64,000 bases of DNA from Desulfuromonadales bacterium (GTDB lineage Bacteria; Desulfobacterota; Desulfuromonadia; Desulfuromonadales; BM103), in NCBI GenBank assembly GCA_014860225.1, contig JACZKE010000056.1:62001-126000 (forward strand), written 5' to 3'. A program made the position numbers and the translations under genes. Positions 1 through 8,282 of the stretch are shown piece after piece. How positions within the stretch are numbered: position 1 is the stretch's first letter; each line of letters starts with the position of its first letter. Under the pieces are notes generated by a model. The model worked only from the letters and a program-made list of their open reading frames with translations. It was not told the DNA's origin and made no database searches.

Positions 1-558
1 TTTCTTGGCCACAGTCACAGGGCGCTTGAGTCACTGGCAATCATGCCGGTCCTTTATGCGCTGACTTTCCTGTTTCGCGCCCTGGGACTTTCTTTCCCTG
101 AAGTTGCCATTGCCACGTTAAGGAATGGCGAGCAGAATCGCGGCGTGATTCGAAAATTCGCAATCATCCTGGCGTTGGCATTGGGTGGAGGGTTGTCGTT
201 GATTGCATTTACGCCGCTGAATGTCTTCTGGTTCGCAAGCCTCTCCGGATTGCCTGTCGAGCTGGTTCGACTGGCGATTCCACCCTTGCAGATCATGGCG
301 GTTTTCCCGGCCCTGACGGTCGCCATTGGTTACCAGCGGGCGATCCTGATCGATGTCGGCGTCACGCTGCCGGTAATACTGGCGACAGTGATTGAAGCCC
401 TGGGAATTTTCTCGATTCTGGCTCTGCTTATACTATACTCAACGCTTCCGGGAGTAACCTCTGCCGCGCTTGCCTACCTGCTTGGTCGTTGTCTGGCACT
501 GCTTTACCTGTGTTGGCCGTGCGCCGGTGTAGTGCGTCGCAGCGCTACCATCCCTTGA
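1..558 (+). CDS. C-terminal part of a polytopic membrane protein (MATE/flippase-like)
   Basis: The reading frame is open from the first base of the window, so the gene begins upstream and only about its last 185 residues are seen; the ATG at 43 is probably internal. The visible part has about five hydrophobic helices separated by short loops, including a charged loop with the residues RNGEQNRG, and ends in a basic tail. The composition and helix spacing recall the C-terminal half of MATE or polysaccharide-flippase transporters, but no diagnostic motif is visible, so substrate and family are uncertain. It is followed 22 bases later by the first of two EamA transporter genes and may be cotranscribed with them. 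Confidence 0.5.
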   Translation, partial: FLGHSHRALESLAIMPVLYALTFLFRALGLSFPEVAIATLRNGEQNRGVIRKFAIILALALGGGLSLIAFTPLNVFWFASLSGLPVELVRLAIPPLQIMAVFPALTVAIGYQRAILIDVGVTLPVILATVIEALGIFSILALLILYSTLPGVTSAALAYLLGRCLALLYLCWPCAGVVRRSATIP

Positions 559-580
559 TAGTCTTATTATGGAGTTTTTG

Positions 581-1486
581 ATGCAGGAAGATAATACCCG
601 CAGCGGAGTCTGGTTTGTTCTGATGGCTGCGGTTTTGTGGGGAACAACCGGAACATCCCAGGCGTTTGCACCTGCCGGGTTCGATCCGATGGTGATCGGC
701 ACTCTGCGCCTGGCACTTGGTGGTGGCGCAATGTTGCTGATGGTGGTGTTACGGAGTGGCACGTCGCAGCTGCGTGGCTGGCCACTTAAGGCGACGCTTG
801 TCGCTGCGGTTTTTACAGCGCTATACCAGGCCTGTTTTTTTGCCGGGGTCGCCAAAACCGGGGTAGCTGTCGGCACCATCGTCGGCATCGGCAGCGCACC
901 GGTTGCAGGTGGGGTCCTCGGCTATCTCTTTCGAAATGAGCGGCCGGGACGACCCTGGTTTGTAGCGACTGCACTTGCAATTTGCGGTTGCGTTGTGCTG
1001 ACACTCAGCAGTGGAGGAGATGTCAGCATCGACCCGGTCGGTGTCGCCCTCGCAATCGGTGCCGGCATCTCCTATGCGGCCTATACGCTGGTCATAAAGG
1101 GGCTTCTGGAAAAACATGAGCCGGACGCGGTTATTGCAGTAATTTTTTGTATCGGTGCCCTGATGCTTGCCCCTCTGCTGATCGGCCGTGACATTGCATG
1201 GCTGGCCGCACCGCGCAGTATCGCGGTTATCCTGCATCTCGGCCTGGTGACAGCGGCGCTTGCCTACTGGTTCTTTGTCCGTGGTTTGCAGCGGGTTCAG
1301 GTGGCGACTGCAGTGACGCTTAGTCTGGCTGAGCCTTTGACGGCTGGCTTGCTGGGATTCCTGGTGTTGGGAGAGCATCTGAATCCACTCTCCTTTGCCG
1401 GTATCGGCCTGATATTTTCCGGGCTAGCAGTCCTTACTTTCGTTGGTCGATCGGTGCCGGACACCTCGGCTGAATTCGGCGGCTGA
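581..1486 (+). CDS. EamA/DMT-family metabolite exporter
   Basis: About 301 residues with ten predicted transmembrane helices arranged as two EamA repeats. The first repeat begins at a segment reading AAVLWGTTGTSQAF, and the second follows residue 150. This is the usual length and layout of drug/metabolite transporter superfamily exporters of the inner membrane. The start is placed at 581 rather than the upstream ATG at 569, because a GGAG Shine-Dalgarno (571-574) lies 6 bases before 581 and overlaps the other candidate. It is followed after 4 bases by a second EamA gene, so the two form a tandem operon and may act as a pair. The substrate cannot be inferred. Confidence 0.85.
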   Translation: MQEDNTRSGVWFVLMAAVLWGTTGTSQAFAPAGFDPMVIGTLRLALGGGAMLLMVVLRSGTSQLRGWPLKATLVAAVFTALYQACFFAGVAKTGVAVGTIVGIGSAPVAGGVLGYLFRNERPGRPWFVATALAICGCVVLTLSSGGDVSIDPVGVALAIGAGISYAAYTLVIKGLLEKHEPDAVIAVIFCIGALMLAPLLIGRDIAWLAAPRSIAVILHLGLVTAALAYWFFVRGLQRVQVATAVTLSLAEPLTAGLLGFLVLGEHLNPLSFAGIGLIFSGLAVLTFVGRSVPDTSAEFGG

Positions 1487-1490
1487 CCGG

Positions 1491-2387
1491 ATGGTCAATC
1501 AACGTAAAGCCTATATCTACGCTCTCGGAGCGGTTTTGATCTGGTCGACAGTGGCTTCGGCGTTCAAGATATCATTGCGTAGCTTGTCGCCGGCCCATTT
1601 GCTGCTTTACGCCAATCTGGTCTCCGTTCTGCTACTTGGCGGCATTCTTCTCTGTCGCCGTGAACTCGGTCTGGCCTTGCCGAAAAACCGCCAGGAATTG
1701 TTGCGCTCAGCCTGCCTGGGGCTGCTTAATCCCTTTCTTTATTACCTGATACTTTTCAAAGCTTTTACCCTGCTGCCAGCTCAAGAAGCTCAGCCGCTCA
1801 ACTATACCTGGGCGATTACCCTGTCGCTTCTCGCTGTACCGCTACTCAAACAGCGTCTTTGCCTGCGTGAAGTTGCGGCTATTCTGGTCAGCTACAGCGG
1901 CGTGCTGGTGATCTCGACCAGGGGTGACTTGTTCGGACTGAATTTCTCCGATCCGTATGGTGTCACTCTGGCGCTGGGCAGCACAGTCGTCTGGTCACTT
2001 TACTGGATTTTCAACACCAGGGATGAGAGGGCACCTCTGGCCGGATTGTTTATGAGTTTTCTCTGTGCGCTGCCGATGATTTTTCTCTATTGCCTGATCT
2101 TTACAGAAATGCAGCTTCCCGATGCGAGCGGCTTGTTTGGCGCTATCTATGTCGGCTGTTTTGAGATGGGGATTTCCTTTTTTCTCTGGCTGCAGGCTCT
2201 TAAATACACCGCCAGCACCGCGCGGGTCAGCAGCTTGATCTTTATCTCACCTTTTATCTCTCTGATCCTGATTCATTTTCTTGTCGGAGAGGAGATCCTG
2301 CCTTCAACCTTTTACGGACTGATCTTGATTGTGGCTGGCCTTATTCTGCAGCAGTTTGCAAGAAAAACCGCTTCAGTTGCAGGTTGA
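1491..2387 (+). CDS. EamA/DMT-family metabolite exporter, second tandem copy
   Basis: About 298 residues, ten hydrophobic helices and two EamA repeats. It is divergent in sequence from the preceding exporter, so this is not a recent duplication. The start at ATG 1491 lies 4 bases after the upstream stop. A longer frame from a TTG at 1443 would overlap the neighbour and has no ribosome site, so it is rejected. Cotranscription with the upstream exporter is very likely. The motif IWSTVASAFKISL near the N terminus matches the conserved WxxxxxxxK segment of helix 1 in this superfamily. The substrate is unknown. Confidence 0.85.
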   Translation: MVNQRKAYIYALGAVLIWSTVASAFKISLRSLSPAHLLLYANLVSVLLLGGILLCRRELGLALPKNRQELLRSACLGLLNPFLYYLILFKAFTLLPAQEAQPLNYTWAITLSLLAVPLLKQRLCLREVAAILVSYSGVLVISTRGDLFGLNFSDPYGVTLALGSTVVWSLYWIFNTRDERAPLAGLFMSFLCALPMIFLYCLIFTEMQLPDASGLFGAIYVGCFEMGISFFLWLQALKYTASTARVSSLIFISPFISLILIHFLVGEEILPSTFYGLILIVAGLILQQFARKTASVAG

Positions 2388-2414
2388 CTATTGATGCCGG
2401 ATTGCCGTCGTCTC

Positions 2415-3029
2415 TTACCGGGTATTGGATATTGTTTGTTTCTTTCGGGAGAGGACCTTGAACAGACCGAGCAGGCCAACCACAGTAAAGAAAACTCCAC
2501 GCCACTTACCAGGCTCCTTGCCTTCACTCAAAAAAATCACGTCATCCGCTATGTCCAGACCGGTCTGCTTGGCCAGTTTTAACAACTTCTGCTGGTTGCC
2601 GCGGGCAATGATGCCGGAAACCAGCATGCCGGTTATTTCCCTTTGCCCCTTGAATTCATCACTATGTTCACGGCGGAAGCGCTGCTTATCAGGGATTGTA
2701 TCGGTTAAGAAGTGATAGTCCTGAAAGAGTTTCAAGAGATGCGGGTTGCGAGTCTCAACCATGATCCTGATCTGCTCCTGATCAGGATGCGACAGAAGAG
2801 GAACCAGCAGAGCTTCCATTTCCAGCGATCCGGATGTTGAGACGCCACGATCAAGATCTTGATAGCCTCCTGTGACGATCAGCCACTCCTGAGGTGTCCC
2901 GGTTTGCTCCAATGTCTCAACAGTGATAGCTTGTGGTGTCTGGTTGTTGAACCAGAGAATCAGGTCAGTCACGCCCAGGAAAAGCAGAACCAGACAGACG
3001 GCGATCAGGGTATAGCGGAAACGACGCAT
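2415..3029 (-). CDS. Hypothetical membrane-anchored protein, two hydrophobic segments
   Basis: 204 residues that I do not recognise. The N terminus is MRRFRY followed by a hydrophobic stretch of about 18 residues, typical of an uncleaved inner-membrane anchor. A central hydrophilic domain of about 130 residues follows, and a second hydrophobic stretch near residues 180-195 precedes a basic tail. The topology would put the middle domain in the periplasm. A GGATAT sequence 8-9 bases before the ATG could serve as ribosome site. It converges on the EamA pair with only 27 bases between stops, and it lies downstream of the acetate permease gene but is separated from it by a strong terminator. Confidence 0.6.
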   Translation of the reverse strand: MRRFRYTLIAVCLVLLFLGVTDLILWFNNQTPQAITVETLEQTGTPQEWLIVTGGYQDLDRGVSTSGSLEMEALLVPLLSHPDQEQIRIMVETRNPHLLKLFQDYHFLTDTIPDKQRFRREHSDEFKGQREITGMLVSGIIARGNQQKLLKLAKQTGLDIADDVIFLSEGKEPGKWRGVFFTVVGLLGLFKVLSRKKQTISNTR

Positions 3030-3059
3030 AGAATATATCCGTTGATGATCGGTTAAGTG

Positions 3060-3100
3060 AAAAGAAAAGAGAGGGGCTGCCGGGGCGGCCCCTCTCTTTA
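3060..3100 (-). terminator. Rho-independent terminator after the acetate permease operon
   Basis: A perfect 10-bp stem pairs AGAGAGGGGC (3068-3077) with GCCCCTCTCT (3088-3097) around a GC-rich loop. Read on the minus strand it is followed by TTTCTTTTC, and it lies about 30 bases past the stop of the permease gene. Confidence 0.85.
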
Positions 3101-3130
3101 TTTAGCAGGTTGTGTCACTCGGGGCAAGGA

Positions 3131-5059
3131 TCAGGCTTCCGCTGCGTCCTCAACCAGGGCACCCTTCTTCTGGGTTATCAGGGAGATGATTACCAGAGTA
3201 AGAATGCTGGCCGGGATGGAGATAGCTGCCGGGCTGTTGAAAGCCACCGGCGCATCCTGCGGCAGCAGACCATAGCGGACCCACATGTCCGGCGAAACCA
3301 GGATCAGTCCGAGGGAAGAGGTCAGACCGACCAGGATCGAAGCCGCCACGCCCTGGGCGGTGGCCTTCTTCCAGAACAGGATCATCAGGATCGCTGGCAG
3401 GTTGGCCGAGGCCGCTACGGCAAAGGCCCAACCAACCAGGAAGGAGACGTTCATGCCTTCGAAGATGATGCCGAGATAAATGGCAATGGCGCCTATGACC
3501 ATGGCCGAAATCTTGCCGGCCCGGACCTTGCCCTTGTCCGTCATGTTCATGCCGAGGAAGTTGTCCATCAGGTCATGAGCCACCGCACCCGCCGAAGCGA
3601 CGATCAGGCCGGAGACGGTGCCGAGTACCGTGGCGAAGGCCAGCGACGAGATCACGGCGAACAGGACAACCCCGAAGGAGAGGGCCAGCAGCGGTGCTGA
3701 CATGTTGTTGTCGGTGATGTTGATGACGCCGTTAGTCATGGCGCCGAGGCCGAGATAGAGAGTCAGGATGTAAAAGAAGCCGATGGCTGCGATAGCGACG
3801 ATCGTTGATTTGCGGGCAGCCGCCTGGCTCGGTACCGTGTAGTAGCGAATCAGGATGTGGGGCAGGGCGGCGGTACCGCAGAACAGCGCGAGCATCAGCG
3901 ATATGAAGTTGAATTTGTCCAGCCCGCTGGCGTTGTCAACCTTGAATTTCAGGCCGGGACGCAGGATGCGGCTTCCGGGAGTCGGCTTCTGGTAGTAGAT
4001 AGTCGTGGTGCTGTCGCCGACCTTGACGTACTTCTTGCCCCACAGCACCACGGTACTGTCCTTGAAGCGGTTCAGGAACTCGAGAGGGCCGACTGCGCCG
4101 GTCTGGGCAATCTCTTCGCCATTGACTGTGATCTCTTTGATGTGGCCGACAGCAAAGAACTTGCCGTCTTCCTTGGGAGCACCGTTGAACAGCTTGGTGC
4201 CGTCTGCCATTTCAGTGACATAGAGCGCCTCGACCAGCTCGTAACCCGTGGCAGCTTCTTTGAGATGCCAGACAGTCTCCAGGCCATCCTGGGCCAGTTT
4301 AACAAAGCCGGCCTTGCCGAACTCCGAGTCGAGTCCGGCCACCACCTCGTAGCCGGCGACCTGCAGGTGACCGTTGGCAACCTCCGCCTGCAAATTCTGG
4401 AACTGATGGTATTCCTTGGTGTCGCCCTGATTGGGGTCGGTACCGAGCCCGCGGAACAGCACGAGGGCCACGACGATGGTGGAGCAGATCAGCAACAGGG
4501 CGCCCTTGAAGAACTGCACGTAGGTGGTGGAGGCCATGCCGGCTGTGGCGACGATGATAGTGACGACCACGCCGACGATGCAGACGCCGACCCAATGCGG
4601 CATTCCAAGCAGCGGTTGCACCAGAACTCCGGCGCCAACCATCTGTGGAATCAGGTAGAATACCGAAACGACCAGGGTTGAGATAGCCGCCATCAGCTGG
4701 ATCGACTTGGAGTTGAATTTCGAGTCGAGAGCGTCGGTAAAGGTGTACTTGCCAAGGCGCTTCATCGGCTCAGCTACCAGAAACAGAGCGACCATCCAGC
4801 CGGCCAGGTAGCCGATGGAGTACATCCAGCCGTCGAAACCGGCGGTGGCGATCATGCCGCAAATGCCGAGGAAGGACGCTGCTGAAAGGTAGTCACCGGC
4901 AAAGGCGATACCGTTGGTGAACCAATGGATATTGCCGCCTGCGGCATAATAACCGGATGCCGAAGTGGTGCGCCGGGCCAGGAAAAAAGAGAGGCCGAGG
5001 ACGAACAGAACGAAAAAAACAAACAGGCCGATGGCCAGGGGGGATTGTGTGTAAACCAT
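3131..5059 (-). CDS. actP: Acetate/cation symporter, SSS family (ActP-like)
   Basis: 642-residue sodium:solute symporter with about 13 transmembrane helices. The N-terminal region has the family pattern RRTTSASGYYAAGG...GIAFAGDYLSAASFLGICG, matching acetate permeases of the ActP group, which import acetate and other short monocarboxylates across the inner membrane. It is roughly 90 residues longer than the E. coli protein. The excess is a hydrophilic insertion at about residues 210-370, between helices, which may be an extra external domain. The start follows a GGGAGAAT Shine-Dalgarno. The DUF485 partner lies 14 bases upstream on the same strand, the usual two-gene unit. In acetate-oxidising Desulfuromonadales such permeases feed the main electron donor into the cell. 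Confidence 0.92.
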   Translation of the reverse strand: MVYTQSPLAIGLFVFFVLFVLGLSFFLARRTTSASGYYAAGGNIHWFTNGIAFAGDYLSAASFLGICGMIATAGFDGWMYSIGYLAGWMVALFLVAEPMKRLGKYTFTDALDSKFNSKSIQLMAAISTLVVSVFYLIPQMVGAGVLVQPLLGMPHWVGVCIVGVVVTIIVATAGMASTTYVQFFKGALLLICSTIVVALVLFRGLGTDPNQGDTKEYHQFQNLQAEVANGHLQVAGYEVVAGLDSEFGKAGFVKLAQDGLETVWHLKEAATGYELVEALYVTEMADGTKLFNGAPKEDGKFFAVGHIKEITVNGEEIAQTGAVGPLEFLNRFKDSTVVLWGKKYVKVGDSTTTIYYQKPTPGSRILRPGLKFKVDNASGLDKFNFISLMLALFCGTAALPHILIRYYTVPSQAAARKSTIVAIAAIGFFYILTLYLGLGAMTNGVINITDNNMSAPLLALSFGVVLFAVISSLAFATVLGTVSGLIVASAGAVAHDLMDNFLGMNMTDKGKVRAGKISAMVIGAIAIYLGIIFEGMNVSFLVGWAFAVAASANLPAILMILFWKKATAQGVAASILVGLTSSLGLILVSPDMWVRYGLLPQDAPVAFNSPAAISIPASILTLVIISLITQKKGALVEDAAEA

Positions 5060-5073
5060 GAGATTCTCCCTTA

Positions 5074-5337
5074 TCAGTTCAGGCGCGTTTCAGCGGCGGT
5101 ACAGAAGTGGTTGTAGATGACTGCCAGCACCAGGGCGAAAATGATCAGGAAGAAGCCGTAGAGAACAGCCAGGGTCTGACCGAAGTAGACTTTTTCCATT
5201 AGCGCCGGGTAAGCAGCGTTGATGACGACAAAGCCGAAGTAGGTCAGAGTGTAGACGATGAACATGGAAATGCCGATCTTGCTCTTGTACGCGGCAGCGT
5301 TATCCTTGCCGAGTTTTACTGCTGGTCCGTGTCCCAT
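5074..5337 (-). CDS. DUF485 membrane protein, partner of the acetate permease
   Basis: 87 residues with two transmembrane helices, the DUF485 layout normally found beside ActP-type symporters (YjcH in E. coli). The start is placed at 5337 because AAGGAGT lies 8 bases before it; a longer frame from 5394 lacks a ribosome site. The gene precedes and is surely cotranscribed with the symporter. Its molecular role is not established; an accessory or stabilising role for the permease is the usual assumption and is inference here. Confidence 0.88.
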   Translation of the reverse strand: MGHGPAVKLGKDNAAAYKSKIGISMFIVYTLTYFGFVVINAAYPALMEKVYFGQTLAVLYGFFLIIFALVLAVIYNHFCTAAETRLN

Positions 5338-5858
5338 AAGATGTGACTCCTTTTCCGGGGTTTTTGGCCTGAGTTCTCTCCAATACAGCGACATCTGGTA
5401 AACATGTGATCAATAAATTGCGGAGTCGATGGAGGTTTCCGCACATCAAAGTCCAGGGATTTCTTGCGACGCCTCTCAAAGCATGCTTACGTGTAAACAG
5501 CCGGAATTCTGTGGCATGAGAGTCTTTTAAGGGTACTTATTCGGGAAAAAGAACCACATAATGGGGTGGTAATTTTTGCGACATGATACGTCGTTCTAAA
5601 AAGAAGTCAACAAAATATTCAGTTATTATGCCGATTCAAGGGTCTCTTCACGTAAAATATCTGAGTTTTCAGGAGAATTATGGTTTGTTAAAAATGATTG
5701 GTTGTGAGGATAAAAAGATGTTTTATCTTATCGGTTACAAGATCCTCCATATGGTTATTGCTCATTGAAGGCAATGTCTTTACGTCGTCTGCAGGGACAC
5801 GTTATAAACCTATTGATGGAGATATTAAGGTGTTTTTTTGCGAAGGAAGGATATATCG
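5338..5858. other. Intergenic region between divergent genes
   Basis: About 520 bases that should carry the promoters of the leftward acetate permease operon and the rightward DUF4177-like gene. A 61-codon open frame at 5583-5768 has no convincing ribosome site and is not called. I could not assign a -35/-10 or -24/-12 pair with confidence. Confidence 0.4.
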
Positions 5859-6032
5859 ATGATCGAGTACAAGGTTGTAGAACTTGCCATCGTTACCGAT
5901 GAGTCTATTGAGGATGTATTGAACTGCTGGACAGTCCAAAAATGGCACTTCGACAGCATCCAGTTTGTCGTTCGCGAAGGCAGTAAGCGTCCTTCGATGG
6001 CTTTTATTCTCTTCACCCGAGAGACGGCCTAG
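5859..6032 (+). CDS. Small DUF4177-like protein
   Basis: 57 residues starting MIEYKVVEL, ending with a hydrophobic segment and RETA. The pattern EYKVVE...L..W..QKWHFDSIQFV matches the small DUF4177-type fold, and similar small proteins are common in Geobacter relatives as I recall them. The start at 5859 is chosen over an upstream ATG at 5838 because GAAGGAAGG (5842-5850) sits 8 bases before it. The function is unknown. The gene stands alone, and part of a dispersed repeat begins 12 bases after its stop. Confidence 0.7.
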   Translation: MIEYKVVELAIVTDESIEDVLNCWTVQKWHFDSIQFVVREGSKRPSMAFILFTRETA

Positions 6033-6043
6033 GAGGTTTGGAT

Positions 6044-6079
6044 ACTATACGCGTCTAAGTGTAAATTTGGATGTTTGAG
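6044..6079. repeat. Partial copy of the dispersed element at 10244-10406
   Basis: 36 bases beginning ACTATACG and ending AAATTTGGATGTTTGAG match 10256-10291, next to the left end of the inverted-repeat element, at 31 of 36 positions. The rest of the element is not recognisable here, so this looks like a decayed or truncated copy. Confidence 0.55.
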
Positions 6080-6105
6080 GAATGCCCCGCAACCTTTTGG
6101 GTTTT

Positions 6106-6282
6106 TCAATCGTCCGGGTTGTCAACGTCCCGGTAGGATATGGTGTGACGGGGATCTGACGAAGGAGAGGCACCGCAACGCTCGCAGGTCGGTTCCACTG
6201 GCTCGTCTTCGACTGTTTCCACGGCGGTAAGTTCCAGTGGTTTGCCTCGACAACTGCAATACCATTTTCGGTAAATGGTCAT
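6106..6282 (-). CDS. Zinc-ribbon-like small protein
   Basis: An open frame of about 58 codons beginning MTIYRKWYCSCRGK with a second cysteine pair CERCG near the middle, ending VDNPDD. Two CxC/CxxC knuckles about 30 residues apart suggest one bound metal ion. The reading is supported by a near-perfect AAGGAGG Shine-Dalgarno 5 bases before the chosen ATG (a second ATG lies one codon upstream). It is a monocistronic leftward gene. No function can be assigned; small regulators and adaptor proteins often look like this. Confidence 0.6.
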   Translation of the reverse strand: MTIYRKWYCSCRGKPLELTAVETVEDEPVEPTCERCGASPSSDPRHTISYRDVDNPDD

Positions 6283-6448
6283 CATAGCCTCCTTAAGGAT
6301 TTCGTATGATTTGATTACCAGTATGGCAGGGATTTGATCAGAGGCAAGGCATCAACGCGAAAAGTGGTACGGAAAGCAGGGCTCTATACGATAAAGTGAA
6401 GGGACGGTTCATGCGATCCGTACTTTCGTGGCTAGAGACCTGGATGAA

Positions 6449-6470
6449 CGGGGGAGCTTCGGCTCCCCCG
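6449..6470 (-). terminator. TTCG-capped hairpin after the multiheme cytochrome gene
   Basis: A perfect 9-bp stem CGGGGGAGC/GCTCCCCCG is closed by a TTCG tetraloop, 12 bases past the cytochrome stop. The minus-strand tail is only moderately T-rich, so it could be a terminator or a 3' stabiliser. Confidence 0.55.
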
Positions 6471-6482
6471 TGTCTGGTCTTA

Positions 6483-8282
6483 TTACCATTTCTGCCCATG
6501 GCATGAGTAACAACTTGGTGCCGAACTTGAACCACGAAGGTCTGTACCGTGGCATGACACACAATCGCTCGTGCCATTACTTTTCACATAGCTGCGGTGA
6601 TTTTTTTCCGCATCAGTGAAATACGGATGGGCGAAAGGTGCTGTCGGGTCGGTGGCTGGAGTCAGAGTATCCAGATAATCGGCCACAGCATTGGCCTCCA
6701 GATCTGTCATGCTGACGCCGTTATGACCTGACGTGATGTTCGTATAGGCCGCATCCCCTTTTCCTGATAAATCCATGATGCCGCCTTGGCCGATATTGTG
6801 GCATCCGATACAGTCGCTGTTGACGAGCGCCTGCCCGTCAGGTGTGCTCGGTGTGGTGCCCGGATCAGTCGTTCCGCCGGTGGCAGGAGTAAGGGTATCC
6901 AGATAATCGGCTACAGCACTGGCCTCCAGGTCTGTCATGCTTACGCCGTTATGACCTGACGTGATGTTCGTATAGGCCGCATCCCCTTTCCCTGATAAAT
7001 CCATAGTGCCGCCCTGGCCGATATTATGGCATCCGATACAATCGCTGTTGACGAGCGCCTGCCCGTCAGGTGTATTCGGTGTTGTGGTGCCACCTCCGCT
7101 GCCGGTACCAGGATCGGTCGTTCCACCGGTGCCGGTGTCCGGTGTGGAGGTCCCACCCTGGCTATCAAAATATGTCGCAAGAGCAGTGATTTCATCGGTA
7201 GTCAAAGTATTGCCATTATGGATAGCGCCGCCGTTGAACTTGGTTGTGACCTTGGCGCCATCGCCGGCAAGTTCGCGATAGCTGGTGTCGGTAGTTCCAA
7301 CCGTGTGGCAGTGCGAGCAAGTGGCACCGGTGGCGCCGATAAAGATCGCCTGCCCGTCAGGTGTGCTCGGTGTGGTGCCACCGCCTGTGCCAGGATCAGT
7401 CGTGCCACCACCCATACCCATACGGGCCTGATAGAATCCTTCGGCGATGTTGATTGCGTTGGCCAAGTCGTTGTCAATCGTTGTCACAGAATCAATCGGG
7501 CTGCCCGACTCAATCTGTCGGATTGCTTCACCAGTGATGACAACGGCCATGTTTGCCATGTCGCCGACCGTGAAATCAGTGCCGATTGTACTGGCCAATT
7601 GCTGATAAAGATCCGAGTTACAACTCTCCTGAACCAGAACCACGATATCGCTAAAGCTCACTGGAGAGTCGGCAGAAGGCGAGGCGCCCCCAAAGTTGAA
7701 ATTCCCGGTTGCTTCCATGAAGGCGTTGACTGCCATGTTCGCCTGAAGCAGGACCAGGTCGCTTTCGGTGACAGTACCGGTCTTGGAGGCCAGTACGGCC
7801 ATCGGATCTTTTTTAAGGTCGCTTACAGTAAGTCCACTCAGGGTGGCCTGGTTCAGCATCTCAATGACAGCTTCCGGAGACATGCCGTTGGCCAGTAAAG
7901 TTGTCAGGGGTGATACGATGACCGGATCTTCGTCACCGGCTAAGACCTGACGCTTGATGAGGCCGGCATATGGAACGCCGGCATGTTGACCTTTGCTGTT
8001 GAGATTGATCCGGATGATTGAACCGACATTGATCGGCTCATTGAAAGAGAATTGTCCGGTGGCACTCGATGTGTCCGCGCTGCCCTGGATCAGTGTCTGC
8101 TCATCGGCACTGAGTTCTTCAAACTGGGCACCGGTGATGTAAGGGTCGACCGCAATGCCAGATGTAATGCTTGTAGTCTCGGCACTATCAGCAACGCCAG
8201 GGTCATCACTTCCTCCACCGCCGCCACAGGCGGTCAAAAAGCTCGTCAACAAGATCATCGCTAACCATATGCTACTTTTCAT
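6483..8282 (-). CDS. Pentaheme c-type cytochrome lipoprotein
   Basis: 599 residues. The N terminus is a lipoprotein signal ending LTAC followed by a glycine run, so the protein should be lipid-anchored outside the inner membrane, probably at the outer membrane. Residues of about 40-290 form a non-heme domain; after that come five CxxCH heme motifs (CSHCH, two CIGCH, CVSCH, CYSCH) separated by linkers rich in Gly, Thr, Pro and Asp. Two of the heme units are nearly identical (see the repeat entry). The start at 8282 has AAGGAA 8-9 bases upstream; the longer frame to 8327 lacks one. Such cytochromes in metal-reducing bacteria carry electrons to the cell surface; that role is inferred from family and context. 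Confidence 0.85.
   Translation of the reverse strand: MKSSIWLAMILLTSFLTACGGGGGSDDPGVADSAETTSITSGIAVDPYITGAQFEELSADEQTLIQGSADTSSATGQFSFNEPINVGSIIRINLNSKGQHAGVPYAGLIKRQVLAGDEDPVIVSPLTTLLANGMSPEAVIEMLNQATLSGLTVSDLKKDPMAVLASKTGTVTESDLVLLQANMAVNAFMEATGNFNFGGASPSADSPVSFSDIVVLVQESCNSDLYQQLASTIGTDFTVGDMANMAVVITGEAIRQIESGSPIDSVTTIDNDLANAINIAEGFYQARMGMGGGTTDPGTGGGTTPSTPDGQAIFIGATGATCSHCHTVGTTDTSYRELAGDGAKVTTKFNGGAIHNGNTLTTDEITALATYFDSQGGTSTPDTGTGGTTDPGTGSGGGTTTPNTPDGQALVNSDCIGCHNIGQGGTMDLSGKGDAAYTNITSGHNGVSMTDLEASAVADYLDTLTPATGGTTDPGTTPSTPDGQALVNSDCIGCHNIGQGGIMDLSGKGDAAYTNITSGHNGVSMTDLEANAVADYLDTLTPATDPTAPFAHPYFTDAEKNHRSYVKSNGTSDCVSCHGTDLRGSSSAPSCYSCHGQKW
6653..7108 (-). repeat. Tandem 228-bp duplication encoding two CIGCH heme modules
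   Basis: The segments starting near 6653 and 6881 are nearly identical with a period of 228 bases (76 codons), so the reading frame is kept. Each unit encodes one heme motif plus its Thr/Pro/Gly linker. A more diverged third unit with the first heme lies just upstream in the gene. The high identity points to a recent in-frame duplication. Confidence 0.85.

Noticed and set aside
5583-5768. 61-codon plus-strand frame in the acetate-permease upstream region
   Set aside because: Poor ribosome site and unusual lysine-rich composition consistent with AT-rich non-coding DNA.
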